From: Alistipes shahii WAL 8301
GTDB lineage: Bacteria > Bacteroidota > Bacteroidia > Bacteroidales > Rikenellaceae
DNA length: 64,000 nt
Assembly (NCBI RefSeq): GCF_025145845.1
Contig: NZ_CP102253.1
Span: 1,550,001 to 1,614,000 of the forward strand
Direction: 5' to 3'
Positions 1 to 8,603 of the stretch are shown piece after piece (position 1 is the first letter of the stretch; every line of letters begins with the position of its first letter). The notes below the pieces were generated by a model. That model was given only the letters and a program-made list of their open reading frames with translations. It made no database searches and was not told the DNA's origin. The translations under genes and the position numbers were made by a program.

Positions 1-745
1 CCAGCGAGGTGAAATAGACAGCCTGTTCGGGGGTGTGGTAGTTGTTGAAGACTTCCAGTCCCGCGGCCCCGCGGTCGAGCAGCCGCCCGGCGGTCTCCTC
101 CCGGCCCCGGAAATTCAGCCCCGGATGCGCCACGACGGGCACGCCCCCGTTGTCGCGGACCAGCTCCACCGCATCGCGGTAATCCATATACTCCACGGGC
201 ACGAACGCCGGACGGCCCTGTGCGAAATAATCGAGGTAGAAGTTGATGTAAGGCATGTCGCTCCGCTCGCCGCCCTCCATATAGGGCCGCAGCGGGGGCG
301 TATGGCAGTTCGCGTCGGAGAGCATCACCTCGGCGATCAGTTCGCCCGTCGGCGGTTTCCCGTCGGCGGCGGCCAGCACCGCACCGGCATCGACCCGGAA
401 GCCCAGTTTCAGCAGGTTGTCGACCATGGCCCCGAACGACGCCATGACTTTGGCGGCAACCTCCTCCTCCAACCGCGCGAAATCCGCCGAACGCCAGTCG
501 ATGCCGTAGCCCAGCAGGTGCAGGTCCGTCCCCCGGTAGTTGCAGTCGATCTCGATGCCGGGGACGAACCCGATGCCCCGCTCCCGGGCCAGCCGGGCGG
601 CCTCGCCGACGCCCCGCACCGAGTTGTGGTCGGTCAGCGAAAAGGCGTCCAGCCCGCGGGCGGCGCACAGACCGACGATTGCGGCGACGGGAAGCTCCCC
701 GTCGCTGCTGTATCCGGAATGGATGTGGAGGTCATATGCGGCCAT
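1..745 (-). CDS. PHP-domain metal-dependent phosphoesterase, C-terminus outside window
   Basis: The minus-strand frame starts at ATG 745 with MAAYDLHIHSGYSSDGEL, the first PHP motif (HxH plus a Ser/Asp loop), followed by SLTDHNSV and, near residue 208, a VVAHPG segment. These are metal-ligand motifs of the PHP family (phosphoesterases, including the TrpH/YciV type that act on small nucleotides or phosphate esters). About 248 residues are visible and the frame runs off position 1, so the C-terminus is missing. The start lies two bases after the stop of the hemolysin III gene, which suggests one transcript. The family is clear; the substrate cannot be told from this sequence. Confidence 0.85.
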   Translation of the reverse strand, partial: MAAYDLHIHSGYSSDGELPVAAIVGLCAARGLDAFSLTDHNSVRGVGEAARLARERGIGFVPGIEIDCNYRGTDLHLLGYGIDWRSADFARLEEEVAAKVMASFGAMVDNLLKLGFRVDAGAVLAAADGKPPTGELIAEVMLSDANCHTPPLRPYMEGGERSDMPYINFYLDYFAQGRPAFVPVEYMDYRDAVELVRDNGGVPVVAHPGLNFRGREETAGRLLDRGAAGLEVFNNYHTPEQAVYFTSL

Positions 746-747
746 AA

Positions 748-1404
748 TCAGTAGAGGTAAAACACGATCCCGGCGAAGTGCGCCGCAACCGCGAGGTCGA
801 TCAGCAGATGCCACACCATGTGGTGGTAGCGGAAGCCCTTGCGGGCGTAGAACCACGCGCCGAGCGTATAGAGCACGCCGCCCAGCGCGATCAGCGCCAC
901 GAGGGGCGTCGAAGCGTGGCTGATGAACAGCGGCAGGAAGAAGACGATCGTCCAGCCCATGACCAGGTAGATGGTCAGACTGATGGCCGGTATCGACTTT
1001 CGGGAGAGCGACTTGTAGAACACCCCGAAAATCACCATCGCCCATTGCAGGACGGTGATGAACACCCCCTGCCAGCCGCCGATGACCGACAGCGCGATGG
1101 GCGTATAGCTGCCCGCGATGGCGACGTAGATGAAAATATGGTCGAGGATGTGGAAAACCTCCTTGTGCTTCGACTGCGGGTTCATCGAGTGATAGAGCGT
1201 CGAGGCGAGGAACATCAGGAAGATCGAAATGACGAAAACCGACACCGAGACCGAGGCCAGAACCCCGCCGGGGTCATGCGCATAGGCCCACACGGCGGCG
1301 AAAGGAAGGGCCAGCAGCGATAACAGCGACATCACGCCGTGGGACACGGCATTGCCGATTTCCTCGCCTACGGTCGGCACGTAAACTGCCTTTTTCTTGT
1401 CCAT
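748..1404 (-). CDS. trhA: Hemolysin III / TrhA family (PAQR-like) membrane protein
   Basis: About 218 residues, the usual length of bacterial PAQR-like proteins, and almost wholly hydrophobic with about seven membrane segments. Family motifs are an N-terminal EIGNAVSHG, a central DHIFIYVAIAGSYTP and a C-terminal HHMVWHLLIDLAVAAH, which carry the conserved Ser, Asp and His residues of the metal site. Members act in the cytoplasmic membrane and are linked to membrane-energetics homeostasis. The name hemolysin is historical and does not imply toxicity here. I chose ATG 1404 over a TTG five codons upstream. The gene sits two bases before the PHP gene. Confidence 0.85.
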   Translation of the reverse strand: MDKKKAVYVPTVGEEIGNAVSHGVMSLLSLLALPFAAVWAYAHDPGGVLASVSVSVFVISIFLMFLASTLYHSMNPQSKHKEVFHILDHIFIYVAIAGSYTPIALSVIGGWQGVFITVLQWAMVIFGVFYKSLSRKSIPAISLTIYLVMGWTIVFFLPLFISHASTPLVALIALGGVLYTLGAWFYARKGFRYHHMVWHLLIDLAVAAHFAGIVFYLY

Positions 1405-1450
1405 AACACAACTGTTCAATTGTACATGCCAAATTTATGAAAAAATTTCA

Positions 1451-1458
1451 TATCTTTG
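1451..1458 (+). promoter_or_regulatory. Bacteroidetes -7 box upstream of relA
   Basis: TATCTTTG matches the TAnnTTTG -7 box and lies 28 bases before the relA start. No good TTTG is seen at -33. The interval 1405-1486 also has to hold the divergent promoter of the hemolysin III gene. Confidence 0.55.
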
Positions 1459-1486
1459 CGAGCATAGGTCATCTGGTTAGGTAAAA

Positions 1487-3688
1487 ATGGACTTTTCACG
1501 GTACGAAAAACTCCGCACGCTCGTGCGCGCGAATTTCTCGGAGCAGACCCGGGCACTCGTCGACGAGGCGCTGGAGTATGCCGACGGGAAACTCGCCGGA
1601 CTGGTGCGCTACGACGGCTCGCCCCTGCTGGAGCATGCCGCCGCGGTGGCTTCGATCGTGATCTCGGAGGTGGGCCTGGGCCGCAACTCCACCATCTCGG
1701 CGATCCTGCACGACGTGGTGCGCCTCGCCCACAAGCAGCTGCCCGCCGAAGAATTCCTCGCCCTGAGCGCCGACATCCGCAAACGCTTCGGCGATCAGGT
1801 CGTGGGCATCACCCTCGGGCTGGCCAACATCTCGGAGCTGAAGCTCAAGGTGGCCAAGGAGCAGGCCGACAATTTCCGGGACCTGATCGTGAGCTACTCC
1901 GAAGACCCGCGCGTCATCCTGATCAAACTGGCCGACCGGCTCGAAGTGATGCGTTCGCTCGAAATGTTCCCCCGCGAAAAGTGGCGCAAGAAGAGCTGGG
2001 AGTCGATGAACCTCTATGCCCAGATCGCCCACAAGCTGGGTCTCTACTCGATCAAGAGCGAGCTGGAGGACATCGCCCTGAAATACCTCGAACCGAAGGA
2101 TTACGAGCACGTCGTCACAAAACTCGAAGAGAGCGCCGAGGAGCGCAAGGCCTTCATCGGGCGGTTCCTCGTGCCGATCGAACAGCGGCTGAACCGCCTC
2201 GGCATCAAATACCACATCAAGAGCCGCACCAAATCGATCTTCTCGATCTGGAACAAGATGCACAAACAGCACGTCCCGTTCGAGGGCGTCTACGACATCT
2301 TCGCCATCCGCATCATCATCGACTGCCCGCAGGAGGCCGAGAAACAGCTCTGCTGGACGGCCTATTCGGTGGTGACGGACTTCTACACGCCCAACCCCAA
2401 GCGCATGCGCGACTGGATCTCGATCCCCAAGTCGAACGGCTACGAGTCGCTGCACACCACCGTGTCGGCCGAAGGCCGCTGGATCGAGGTGCAGATCCGC
2501 ACCGAGCGCATGGACGCCGTGGCCGAGCGAGGCATCGCCGCGCACTGGCGTTACAAGGGCGTCAACCAGGGGGCGCAGACCAGCGAAATGTGGCTGGGAC
2601 ATCTGCGCGAACTGATAGAGGACACGACCCACTCGCTGGCGCAGCGTTTCGACGCCAAGCCCGCGTCGGGCGAAATCTTCGTCTTCACGCCCAACGGCGA
2701 CCTGCGCAAACTCCCCGAGGGGGCCACGCTCCTCGACTTCGCCTTCGACATCCACACCTCGCTCGGATCGACGTGCGTGGGCGGACGGGTCAACGGCCGC
2801 GCCGTGCCGATCCGCGAACAGCTGCGCAACGGCGACATCGTGGAGATCACCACCCAGAAAAACCAGACGCCCAAGTCGGACTGGCTGTCGCTGGTGGTGA
2901 CCTCGAAGGCCCGCAACAAGATCAAGTCCTACCTGCGCGAGGAGCAGGCCAAGCACACGCGCATGGGGCGCGAGGAGCTGGAACGCAAACTCAAGAACTG
3001 GAAATTCGCCATCACGATCGACGAGGCGGTGGCTTACCTGGCCAAATACTTCAAACTGCGCCTCGGCACGGAGGTCTACGCGCTGATCGCCACCCAGAAG
3101 CTCGACTTCGGGTCGATCAAGGAGATCCTCTCACGCCACCTTTCGGGCGAAGCCGAAGAGGAGCGCCGCGCCGCGGCCGCCGAAATCGAACGCCAGAAGG
3201 CCGCGCTGCACGGCACGCAGGAGAAGGCCGCTCCGCAGGACGCGCTGGTGATCGACGACGACATCTCGAAAATCCAGTACAAGCTGGCCAAATGCTGCAA
3301 CCCGATCAAGGGCGACGACGTGTTCGGATTCGTGACGATCAGCGCGGGAATCACCATCCACCGCTGCGACTGCCCCAACGCCAAGCGCATGCGCGAGAAT
3401 TACCCCTACCGCGTGATCGACGCCCGCTGGCGGCAGTCGGCCGAAGGGGCGTTCCGCGTCACGATCCGCATCGTGGCGGCCGACACCACGGGCATGGCCA
3501 ACCACATCACCGAGGTCATCGTCCGCGATCTCAAACTGGGCATCCGCTCGATGAACTTCGCACCCGCCGGGAACGGCTGCGTGGCGGGAGAAGTGGCCGT
3601 CGAAGTGCCCGGTACGGCCGTCGTGGACACGCTCATACACCAGATCATGCGCATCAAGGGCGTGCAGCGCGCCTACCGCGTCAACTAA
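1487..3688 (+). CDS. relA: RelA/SpoT-family (p)ppGpp synthetase, hydrolase motif apparently lost
   Basis: A 733-residue long RSH protein that makes the stringent-response alarmone. Domains in order are HD hydrolase-like (about 30-180), synthetase (about 240-370, with YDIFAIRI and the RMRDWISIPKSNGYESLHT block), TGS (about 400-460, GEIFVFTPNGDL) and a zinc-finger-like plus ACT C-terminus with CCNPIKGDD. H50, H75 and D76 of the HD metal site are kept. The HDxxED catalytic motif reads HDVVRL (E79R, D80L), and the usual ADRLHNMRT reads ADRLEVMRS. I infer a synthetase-dominant protein like E. coli RelA rather than a bifunctional Rel; this needs a structural alignment. The gene stands alone before the arginine cluster. 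Confidence 0.93.
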   Translation: MDFSRYEKLRTLVRANFSEQTRALVDEALEYADGKLAGLVRYDGSPLLEHAAAVASIVISEVGLGRNSTISAILHDVVRLAHKQLPAEEFLALSADIRKRFGDQVVGITLGLANISELKLKVAKEQADNFRDLIVSYSEDPRVILIKLADRLEVMRSLEMFPREKWRKKSWESMNLYAQIAHKLGLYSIKSELEDIALKYLEPKDYEHVVTKLEESAEERKAFIGRFLVPIEQRLNRLGIKYHIKSRTKSIFSIWNKMHKQHVPFEGVYDIFAIRIIIDCPQEAEKQLCWTAYSVVTDFYTPNPKRMRDWISIPKSNGYESLHTTVSAEGRWIEVQIRTERMDAVAERGIAAHWRYKGVNQGAQTSEMWLGHLRELIEDTTHSLAQRFDAKPASGEIFVFTPNGDLRKLPEGATLLDFAFDIHTSLGSTCVGGRVNGRAVPIREQLRNGDIVEITTQKNQTPKSDWLSLVVTSKARNKIKSYLREEQAKHTRMGREELERKLKNWKFAITIDEAVAYLAKYFKLRLGTEVYALIATQKLDFGSIKEILSRHLSGEAEEERRAAAAEIERQKAALHGTQEKAAPQDALVIDDDISKIQYKLAKCCNPIKGDDVFGFVTISAGITIHRCDCPNAKRMRENYPYRVIDARWRQSAEGAFRVTIRIVAADTTGMANHITEVIVRDLKLGIRSMNFAPAGNGCVAGEVAVEVPGTAVVDTLIHQIMRIKGVQRAYRVN

Positions 3689-3723
3689 TTCCGCAAACAA
3701 CTTTTTACCCACACAAACGATAA

Positions 3724-4344
3724 ATGAATAACAACACAATCAGCGTCGTTTTCGCCGACTCGTCGCACGCACATTACGCACCGCGTATTTGCGATCTGAT
3801 CTACGAGTCGGCCCTGCAGCGGGGTACGGGCATCGCCAAGCGGTCGCCCGAATACATCGCCGCAAAAATGACCGGTGGCAAGGCCGTCGTGGCGCTGGAC
3901 GGTGAAAAACTGGTCGGGTTCAGCTATATCGAGTGCTGGGGTCACGGCGACTTCGTCGCCACCTCGGGACTTATCGTCGATCCGGAGTACCGCCATATGG
4001 GACTCGCGGAACAGATCAAACGACGAACCTTCGAGCTGGCCCGACGACGATTCCCGTATGCCAAGTTATTCAGTATCACCACGTCGCTGCCGGTTATGAA
4101 GCTCAACTCGCGAATGGGCTACGTCCCCGTGACCTTCTCGGAACTGACCGAAGACGAGGAGTTCTGGCGCGGCTGCGAAGGCTGCTGCAACTACGACATC
4201 CTGCAACGCAACAACCGCCGCATGTGCCTCTGCACGGGCATGCTCTACGACCCGGCCAAGGAACCGCCCGCGAAACAGTCGCGGCTGGCCCCCTACCGGA
4301 TGTTTTTCCGGAACAAAGTAAAAAAACTGTTTCACCTGAAATAA
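3724..4344 (+). CDS. GNAT-family acyltransferase with Cys-rich C-terminus, heading the arginine genes
   Basis: A 206-residue protein with a GNAT fold. A beta strand with VVALDGEKLVGFSY leads to LIVDPEYRHMGLAEQI, the acyl-CoA-binding A motif (degenerate R/Q-x-x-G-x-G/A). The C-terminal part holds a Cys cluster (GCEGCCNYDIL and MCLCTGML) that is not part of the basic GNAT domain and might bind metal. Its place directly before argG suggests the first step of arginine synthesis, N-acylation of glutamate; Bacteroides use succinylated intermediates, so the donor could be succinyl-CoA. That role is inferred from position only. Confidence 0.75.
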   Translation: MNNNTISVVFADSSHAHYAPRICDLIYESALQRGTGIAKRSPEYIAAKMTGGKAVVALDGEKLVGFSYIECWGHGDFVATSGLIVDPEYRHMGLAEQIKRRTFELARRRFPYAKLFSITTSLPVMKLNSRMGYVPVTFSELTEDEEFWRGCEGCCNYDILQRNNRRMCLCTGMLYDPAKEPPAKQSRLAPYRMFFRNKVKKLFHLK

Positions 4345-4384
4345 CGGAAATATCATTCGAGACAACCCGGTCGCGTCGCGACAA

Positions 4385-4480
4385 GTCCCCTCCGAGGAGG
4401 GGATTCAGGGGAAGGTTAGAATTGCAAACGACGCCGAAGGCGGCGACAACGACCGGAGGATTTGCACTCCGGCAGCATGA
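4385..4480 (+). repeat. Intergenic repeat element, copy A (before argG)
   Basis: A GC-rich palindrome (CCCCTCCGAGGAGGGG) is followed about 30 bases later by ACGACGCCGAAGGCGGCGA. The same two parts occur in reverse orientation at 10395-10500 between argB and argE. The element fills most of the gap before argG. Confidence 0.6.
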
Positions 4481-4506
4481 ATAAAAAAACAAAAAAACAG
4501 AATATC

Positions 4507-5712
4507 ATGGAAACCAAGAAGAAAGTGGTTCTGGCGTTCAGCGGCGGTCTGGACACCTCGTTTTGTGTAAAATACCTCTCCGAGGAGAAGGGTTACGACG
4601 TTTACACGGCAATCGCCAACACGGGCGGGTTCTCGAAACCCGAACTCGAAAAGATCGAGAAGCGCGCCATGGAGCTGGGCGCCACGGCACACGCGACGCT
4701 CGACATCGAGCAGGAGTACTACGAGAAAAGCATCCGCTACATGGTCTTCGGCAACATCCTGCGCAACGGGACCTACCCCATTTCGGTAAGTTCGGAGCGC
4801 ATTTTCCAGGCCATCGCCATCATCGAATACGCCAAACAGATCGGCGCCGACGCCGTGGCCCACGGTTCGACCGGCGCGGGCAACGACCAGGTGCGCTTCG
4901 ACCTGACGTTCCAGATCCTCGCCCCCGAGATCGAGATCATCACCCCGACGCGCGACATGACCCTGACGCGCGAATACGAGATCGACTACCTCCGCAAGCA
5001 CGGCATCACGGCCGACTACAAGAAGATGGAGTACTCGATCAACAAGGGGCTGTGGGGAACCTCGATCGGCGGCAAGGAGACCCTCCACTCGGAGCAGACA
5101 CTCCCCGAGGAGGCCTATCCGAGCCAGATCACGGCCGAGGGCGAGGAGCGGCTCAAACTCACCTTCGAGCAGGGCGAGCTGGCGGCGGTCAACGGCACGC
5201 CCTACACGGACAAGGTCGAGGCCATCCGCGCCGTGGAGGCCATCGGGGCGAAATATGGCATCGGCCGCGACATGCACATCGGCGACACGATCATCGGCAT
5301 CAAGGGCCGCGTGGGCTTCGAGGCCGCCGCGCCGATGCTGATCATCGCCGCGCACAAGATGCTCGAAAAACACACGCTGACCAAATGGCAGACCTACTGG
5401 AAAGACCAGGTGGCGACGTGGTACGGCATGTTCCTCCACGAAGCGCAGTACCTCGAACCGGTGATGCGCGACATCGAGGCGATGCTCCTCTCCTCGCAGC
5501 GCAACGTGACGGGAACCGTGGAGCTGATCCTGCGGCCGCGCAACTATACGCTCGTGGGCGTCGACTCGACGTTCGACCTGATGAAGACCGACTTCGGCGA
5601 GTACGGCGAGGTCAACAAGGCGTGGACGGCCGACGACGTGAAGGGATTCACGAAGATCCTCGGCAACCAGATCAAGATTTTCTACAACGTCCAGAAACGC
5701 AACAAGAAATGA
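4507..5712 (+). CDS. argG: Argininosuccinate synthase
   Basis: 401 residues, the usual length. It joins citrulline and aspartate with ATP hydrolysis to AMP and pyrophosphate. The N-terminal PP-loop motif AFSGGLDTSFC is complete, and HGSTGAGNDQVRFD and LWGTSIGGKET are further family blocks. I chose ATG 4507 (METKKK); a TTG 15 codons upstream would add a Lys-rich tail without conserved features. The stop overlaps the argC start in ATGA, so the two are probably translationally coupled. Confidence 0.97.
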   Translation: METKKKVVLAFSGGLDTSFCVKYLSEEKGYDVYTAIANTGGFSKPELEKIEKRAMELGATAHATLDIEQEYYEKSIRYMVFGNILRNGTYPISVSSERIFQAIAIIEYAKQIGADAVAHGSTGAGNDQVRFDLTFQILAPEIEIITPTRDMTLTREYEIDYLRKHGITADYKKMEYSINKGLWGTSIGGKETLHSEQTLPEEAYPSQITAEGEERLKLTFEQGELAAVNGTPYTDKVEAIRAVEAIGAKYGIGRDMHIGDTIIGIKGRVGFEAAAPMLIIAAHKMLEKHTLTKWQTYWKDQVATWYGMFLHEAQYLEPVMRDIEAMLLSSQRNVTGTVELILRPRNYTLVGVDSTFDLMKTDFGEYGEVNKAWTADDVKGFTKILGNQIKIFYNVQKRNKK

Positions 5713-6671
5713 TCCGGGTCGGCATCATCGGAGGCGCCGGGTACACCGCCGGCGAACTGATCCGCCTGCTGGTGAACCATCCGCAGGCGGAGATCGCCTT
5801 CGTCCACAGCACTTCGAACGCGGGCAACCGCCTCGCGCAGGTGCACGGAGGACTGGAGGGCGACACCGGCATGCGGTTCTGCGACGCGTACAACCTCGGG
5901 GCCATCGACGTGCTGTTCCTCTGCTCGGCCCACGGGCAGAGCCGGGTCTGGATGGAAGAGAACACGATCCCCGCAGGCGTGAAGATCATCGACCTGGCGC
6001 AGGATTTCCGCGACGAGTCGTGCGGATTCGTCTACGGGCTTCCGGAGCTGAACCGCGAACGCATCCGCCGGGCGGAGCGCGTGGCCAACCCGGGCTGTTT
6101 CGCCACGGCGATCCAGCTGGCGCTGCTGCCGCTGGCCGCCGCAGGGCTGTTGCAGGACGAGGTGCACGTGACGGCGGTGACGGGTTCGACGGGCGCAGGC
6201 GTAAAACCCTCGGCCACGACCCATTTCAGCTGGCGGTCGGACAACATTTCGGTTTACAAGGCCTTCACGCACCAGCATCTCCTGGAGATCGGGCGCAACC
6301 TGCGGCTGCTGGAGCCGTCGTTCGACCGCGAAGTGAACTTCGTGCCGATGCGCGGCGACTTCACGCGGGGCATCCTGGCGAGCGTCTACACGGCGTGTCC
6401 GCTCGACGGCGAAGCGGCATCGAAGCTCTACGCCGACTTCTACGCCCCCTCGGCATTCACCCGCGTCACGGAACGCGACGTGGACCTCAAGCAGGTGGTC
6501 AACACCAACAAGGCGTTGCTCCACACAGCCAAATACGGCGGGAAACTGCACGTCGTCTCGGTCATCGACAACCTGCTGAAAGGGGCGTCGGGACAGGCCG
6601 TGCAGAACATGAACCTGATGTTCGGGCTGGACGAAAAGGAGGGTTTGCGGCTGAAAGCCTCGGCATTTTAA
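5709..6671 (+). CDS. argC: N-acetyl(succinyl)-gamma-glutamyl-phosphate reductase
   Basis: 320 residues. It reduces the N-acyl-glutamyl phosphate to the semialdehyde with NADPH. The N-terminal Rossmann motif GIIGGAGYTAGEL binds the dinucleotide, and the catalytic Cys is C130 in the NPGCFAT motif. HQHLLEI supplies the likely catalytic His. The length fits the short class of ArgC. It overlaps argG by four bases. Since the carbamoyltransferase of this cluster is of the N-succinylornithine type, the acyl group here may be succinyl rather than acetyl (inference). Confidence 0.96.
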   Translation: MIRVGIIGGAGYTAGELIRLLVNHPQAEIAFVHSTSNAGNRLAQVHGGLEGDTGMRFCDAYNLGAIDVLFLCSAHGQSRVWMEENTIPAGVKIIDLAQDFRDESCGFVYGLPELNRERIRRAERVANPGCFATAIQLALLPLAAAGLLQDEVHVTAVTGSTGAGVKPSATTHFSWRSDNISVYKAFTHQHLLEIGRNLRLLEPSFDREVNFVPMRGDFTRGILASVYTACPLDGEAASKLYADFYAPSAFTRVTERDVDLKQVVNTNKALLHTAKYGGKLHVVSVIDNLLKGASGQAVQNMNLMFGLDEKEGLRLKASAF

Positions 6672-6949
6672 TCCGGACCGGTGTTATTCACGGCGTACCG
6701 CCGTGGTTTGCACTACCTTTTGGTGGCAACCGACGCACGCAGCACGAGCAGAGACCGCTTGCGGGCTATGCCGTGCCAGAAGGAGGAAAACGAGCGCAGC
6801 GAAGTTAAAAGCACCAAAACCGCTTCCAGAGGCGATGGCCGGATGCGCGGTTCCGATTCGGTTGTTGCGCCTCTTCTCACGCCGCCTCTGGCGGCGAATG
6901 AATCCGGCCCGATGCCGAGCCGTCAAACGAAGTCCCGGCTAAAAGCGCA

Positions 6950-6971
6950 GGCGTAAGACGCCTGTTTTATG
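6950..6971 (+). repeat. Hairpin repeat a, left of argD
   Basis: A 22-base hairpin element (GGCGTAAGACGCC plus CTGTTTTATG) whose reverse complement, with one mismatch, lies at 8417-8438 on the other side of argD. Confidence 0.75.
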
Positions 6972-6987
6972 AATGTTCGCGCAGCCC

Positions 6988-7013
6988 CCTAAAACCCGCC
7001 TTTTAGGCGGGCG
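6988..7013 (+). repeat. Palindromic repeat b, left of argD
   Basis: CTAAAACCCGCCTTTTAGGC followed by GGGCG. A near-identical copy in reverse orientation is at 8510-8535, and the palindrome core recurs after the cardiolipin synthase gene at about 18890-18905. Confidence 0.75.
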
Positions 7014-7071
7014 CCCGGAGCCAGCGTTAGCCGGGACGGCATAGGCAGAGGCATCCGCCGGAGAGCTTTTG

Positions 7072-7099
7072 GTACTTTTTGCGGCCAAAAAGTACAAAG
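7072..7099 (+). repeat. GTAC-type palindrome, copy 1
   Basis: GTACTTTTTG, CGGC, CAAAAAGTAC then AAAG: a near-perfect inverted repeat. Copy 2 at 7174-7201 differs in one base of the centre. REP-like elements of this kind are common between genes in Bacteroidetes genomes. Confidence 0.8.
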
Positions 7100-7173
7100 T
7101 ACCCCGCGGGCGAAGACCGCGGTTAACAGCCGACCAAAAAGCGGCAAACAACACCAGTCGCAGACTGCGATCT

Positions 7174-7201
7174 GTACTTTTTGCGTCCAAAAAGTACAAA
7201 G
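7174..7201 (+). repeat. GTAC-type palindrome, copy 2
   Basis: Second copy of the 28-base palindrome at 7072-7099, 102 bases downstream in the same orientation, about 50 bases before the argD start. Confidence 0.8.
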
Positions 7202-7252
7202 AATTTCGCGGTCAAAGACTGCGATTAAGACAATAAATGTAAATTTGTACAT

Positions 7253-8383
7253 ATGGAACTTTTCAACGTATATTCGTTATATCCGATCGAACCGGTGAGG
7301 GGCAAGGGCTGCTACGTCTACGACGCGGCGGGAACCGAGTACCTCGACCTTTACGGCGGCCATGCCGTGATCTCGATCGGGCATGCGCAGCCCGACTACG
7401 TGCGGGCCGTGCAGGAGCAGGTCGCACGTCTCGGATTCTACTCCAACTCGGTCGAGAATTCGCTTCAGGTGAAGTTGGCGGAGAGACTGGGCCGCATCTC
7501 GGGTTACGACGACTACCGCCTTTTCCTCTGCAACTCGGGGGCCGAGGCCAACGAGAACGCCCTGAAACTGGCGTCGTTCCACACGGGCCGGTCGAAGGCG
7601 CTCGCCATCTCGAAGGCCTTCCACGGCCGCACGTCGGGAGCCGTCGCCGTGACGGACAATCCGGCGATCTCGTCGCCCTTCAACCGCACGCCGAACGTGG
7701 AGTTCACCCCCCTGAACGACATCGGGGCGATGCGCGCGAAGCTCGCCACGCGGGAGTTCGCGGCGGTGATCGTCGAGGGCATTCAGGGCGTTGCGGGCAT
7801 CCACTGCCCGACGGACGAGTTCCTGCGCGCCGTGCGCGCCGCGGCGACCGAGACCGGGACGCAGCTGGTGCTCGACGAAATCCAGTCGGGATACGGCCGC
7901 ACGGGCCGCTTCTTCGCCCACCAGGCCGCCGGCATCCGCCCCGACCTGATCACCACGGCCAAAGGCATGGCCAACGGATTCCCGATCGGCGGCGTGCTCA
8001 TAGCGCCCCACTTCGAGGCGCGTCCGGGGCTGTTGGGAACCACCTTCGGCGGCAGTCACCTGGCCTGTGCGGCGGCCATCGCCGTGCTGGAGGTGATCGA
8101 GCGCGACGCTCTGGTGGAAAACGCCGCCGAGATCGGCGACTACCTTCTGGCCGAACTGCACAAGATCGGCGGACTGAAAGAGGTGCGCGGACGCGGCCTG
8201 ATGATCGGCATAGAGATCGACGGATCGGGTCCGGAGCTGCGCAAGAAACTGCTTTTCGACAAGCACATCTTCACGGGCGGGGCGGGAGCTTCGACCGTCA
8301 GGCTGCTGCCGGCGCTGTGCTTGACAAAAGAGATGGCGGACCGCTTCCTCACGGCGTTCGACAAGGTGAAAGGTGAAAAGTGA
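7253..8383 (+). CDS. argD: Acetylornithine (succinylornithine) aminotransferase
   Basis: 376 residues, a class III PLP-dependent aminotransferase that converts the N-acylated semialdehyde to N-acyl-ornithine with glutamate as donor. The PLP-binding Lys is K237 in ITTAKGMANGFPIGG; LVLDEIQSGYGRTG carries the Asp that contacts the pyridine nitrogen, and FLCNSGAEANENALK is the phosphate-binding region. The C-terminal end contains the short direct repeat GTGAAAGGTGAAAA. The gene is isolated between two repeat-filled spacers whose elements occur in opposite orientations on its two sides. Confidence 0.95.
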   Translation: MELFNVYSLYPIEPVRGKGCYVYDAAGTEYLDLYGGHAVISIGHAQPDYVRAVQEQVARLGFYSNSVENSLQVKLAERLGRISGYDDYRLFLCNSGAEANENALKLASFHTGRSKALAISKAFHGRTSGAVAVTDNPAISSPFNRTPNVEFTPLNDIGAMRAKLATREFAAVIVEGIQGVAGIHCPTDEFLRAVRAAATETGTQLVLDEIQSGYGRTGRFFAHQAAGIRPDLITTAKGMANGFPIGGVLIAPHFEARPGLLGTTFGGSHLACAAAIAVLEVIERDALVENAAEIGDYLLAELHKIGGLKEVRGRGLMIGIEIDGSGPELRKKLLFDKHIFTGGAGASTVRLLPALCLTKEMADRFLTAFDKVKGEK

Positions 8384-8416
8384 AAGGTGAAAAAGGCCGA
8401 CTTTTGCTCCGGACCC

Positions 8417-8438
8417 CATAAAACAGGCGTTTTACGCC
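8417..8438 (-). repeat. Hairpin repeat a, right of argD (inverted copy)
   Basis: Reverse complement of the 6950-6971 element with one mismatch. It lies 34 bases after the argD stop and could act as a terminator on the minus strand. Confidence 0.75.
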
Positions 8439-8509
8439 GGCAGGCCGCAGCTCCGCCCTGCGAAGGCCTGCTATTGCGCGTTGCTTCATAGCATTCCCCC
8501 GCGAGCTGC

Positions 8510-8535
8510 CGCCTGCCTAAAAGGCGGGGTTTAGA
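8510..8535 (-). repeat. Palindromic repeat b, right of argD (inverted copy)
   Basis: GCCTAAAAGGCGGGGTTTAG, the reverse complement of the 6988-7013 element with small changes. Confidence 0.7.
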
Positions 8536-8603
8536 GGACGATCCAGAGACAGCCTTCCGAGATGGAAGCCAGATAATTTAACAAAAAACAAAAAAACGAA
8601 TCC

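Larger units (their letters stand above)
6672..7252. other. Non-coding spacer between argC and argD, rich in palindromes
   Basis: About 580 bases without a credible gene. It holds a hairpin at 6950-6971 followed by TTTTAT (possible terminator after argC), the CCCGCCTTTTAGGCGGG palindrome at 6988-7013 and two GTACTTTTTG palindromes at 7072-7099 and 7174-7201. A box TAAATTTG at 7240-7247 lies too close to the argD ATG for a normal leader. Short frames here look like chance openings in GC-rich DNA. Confidence 0.7.
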
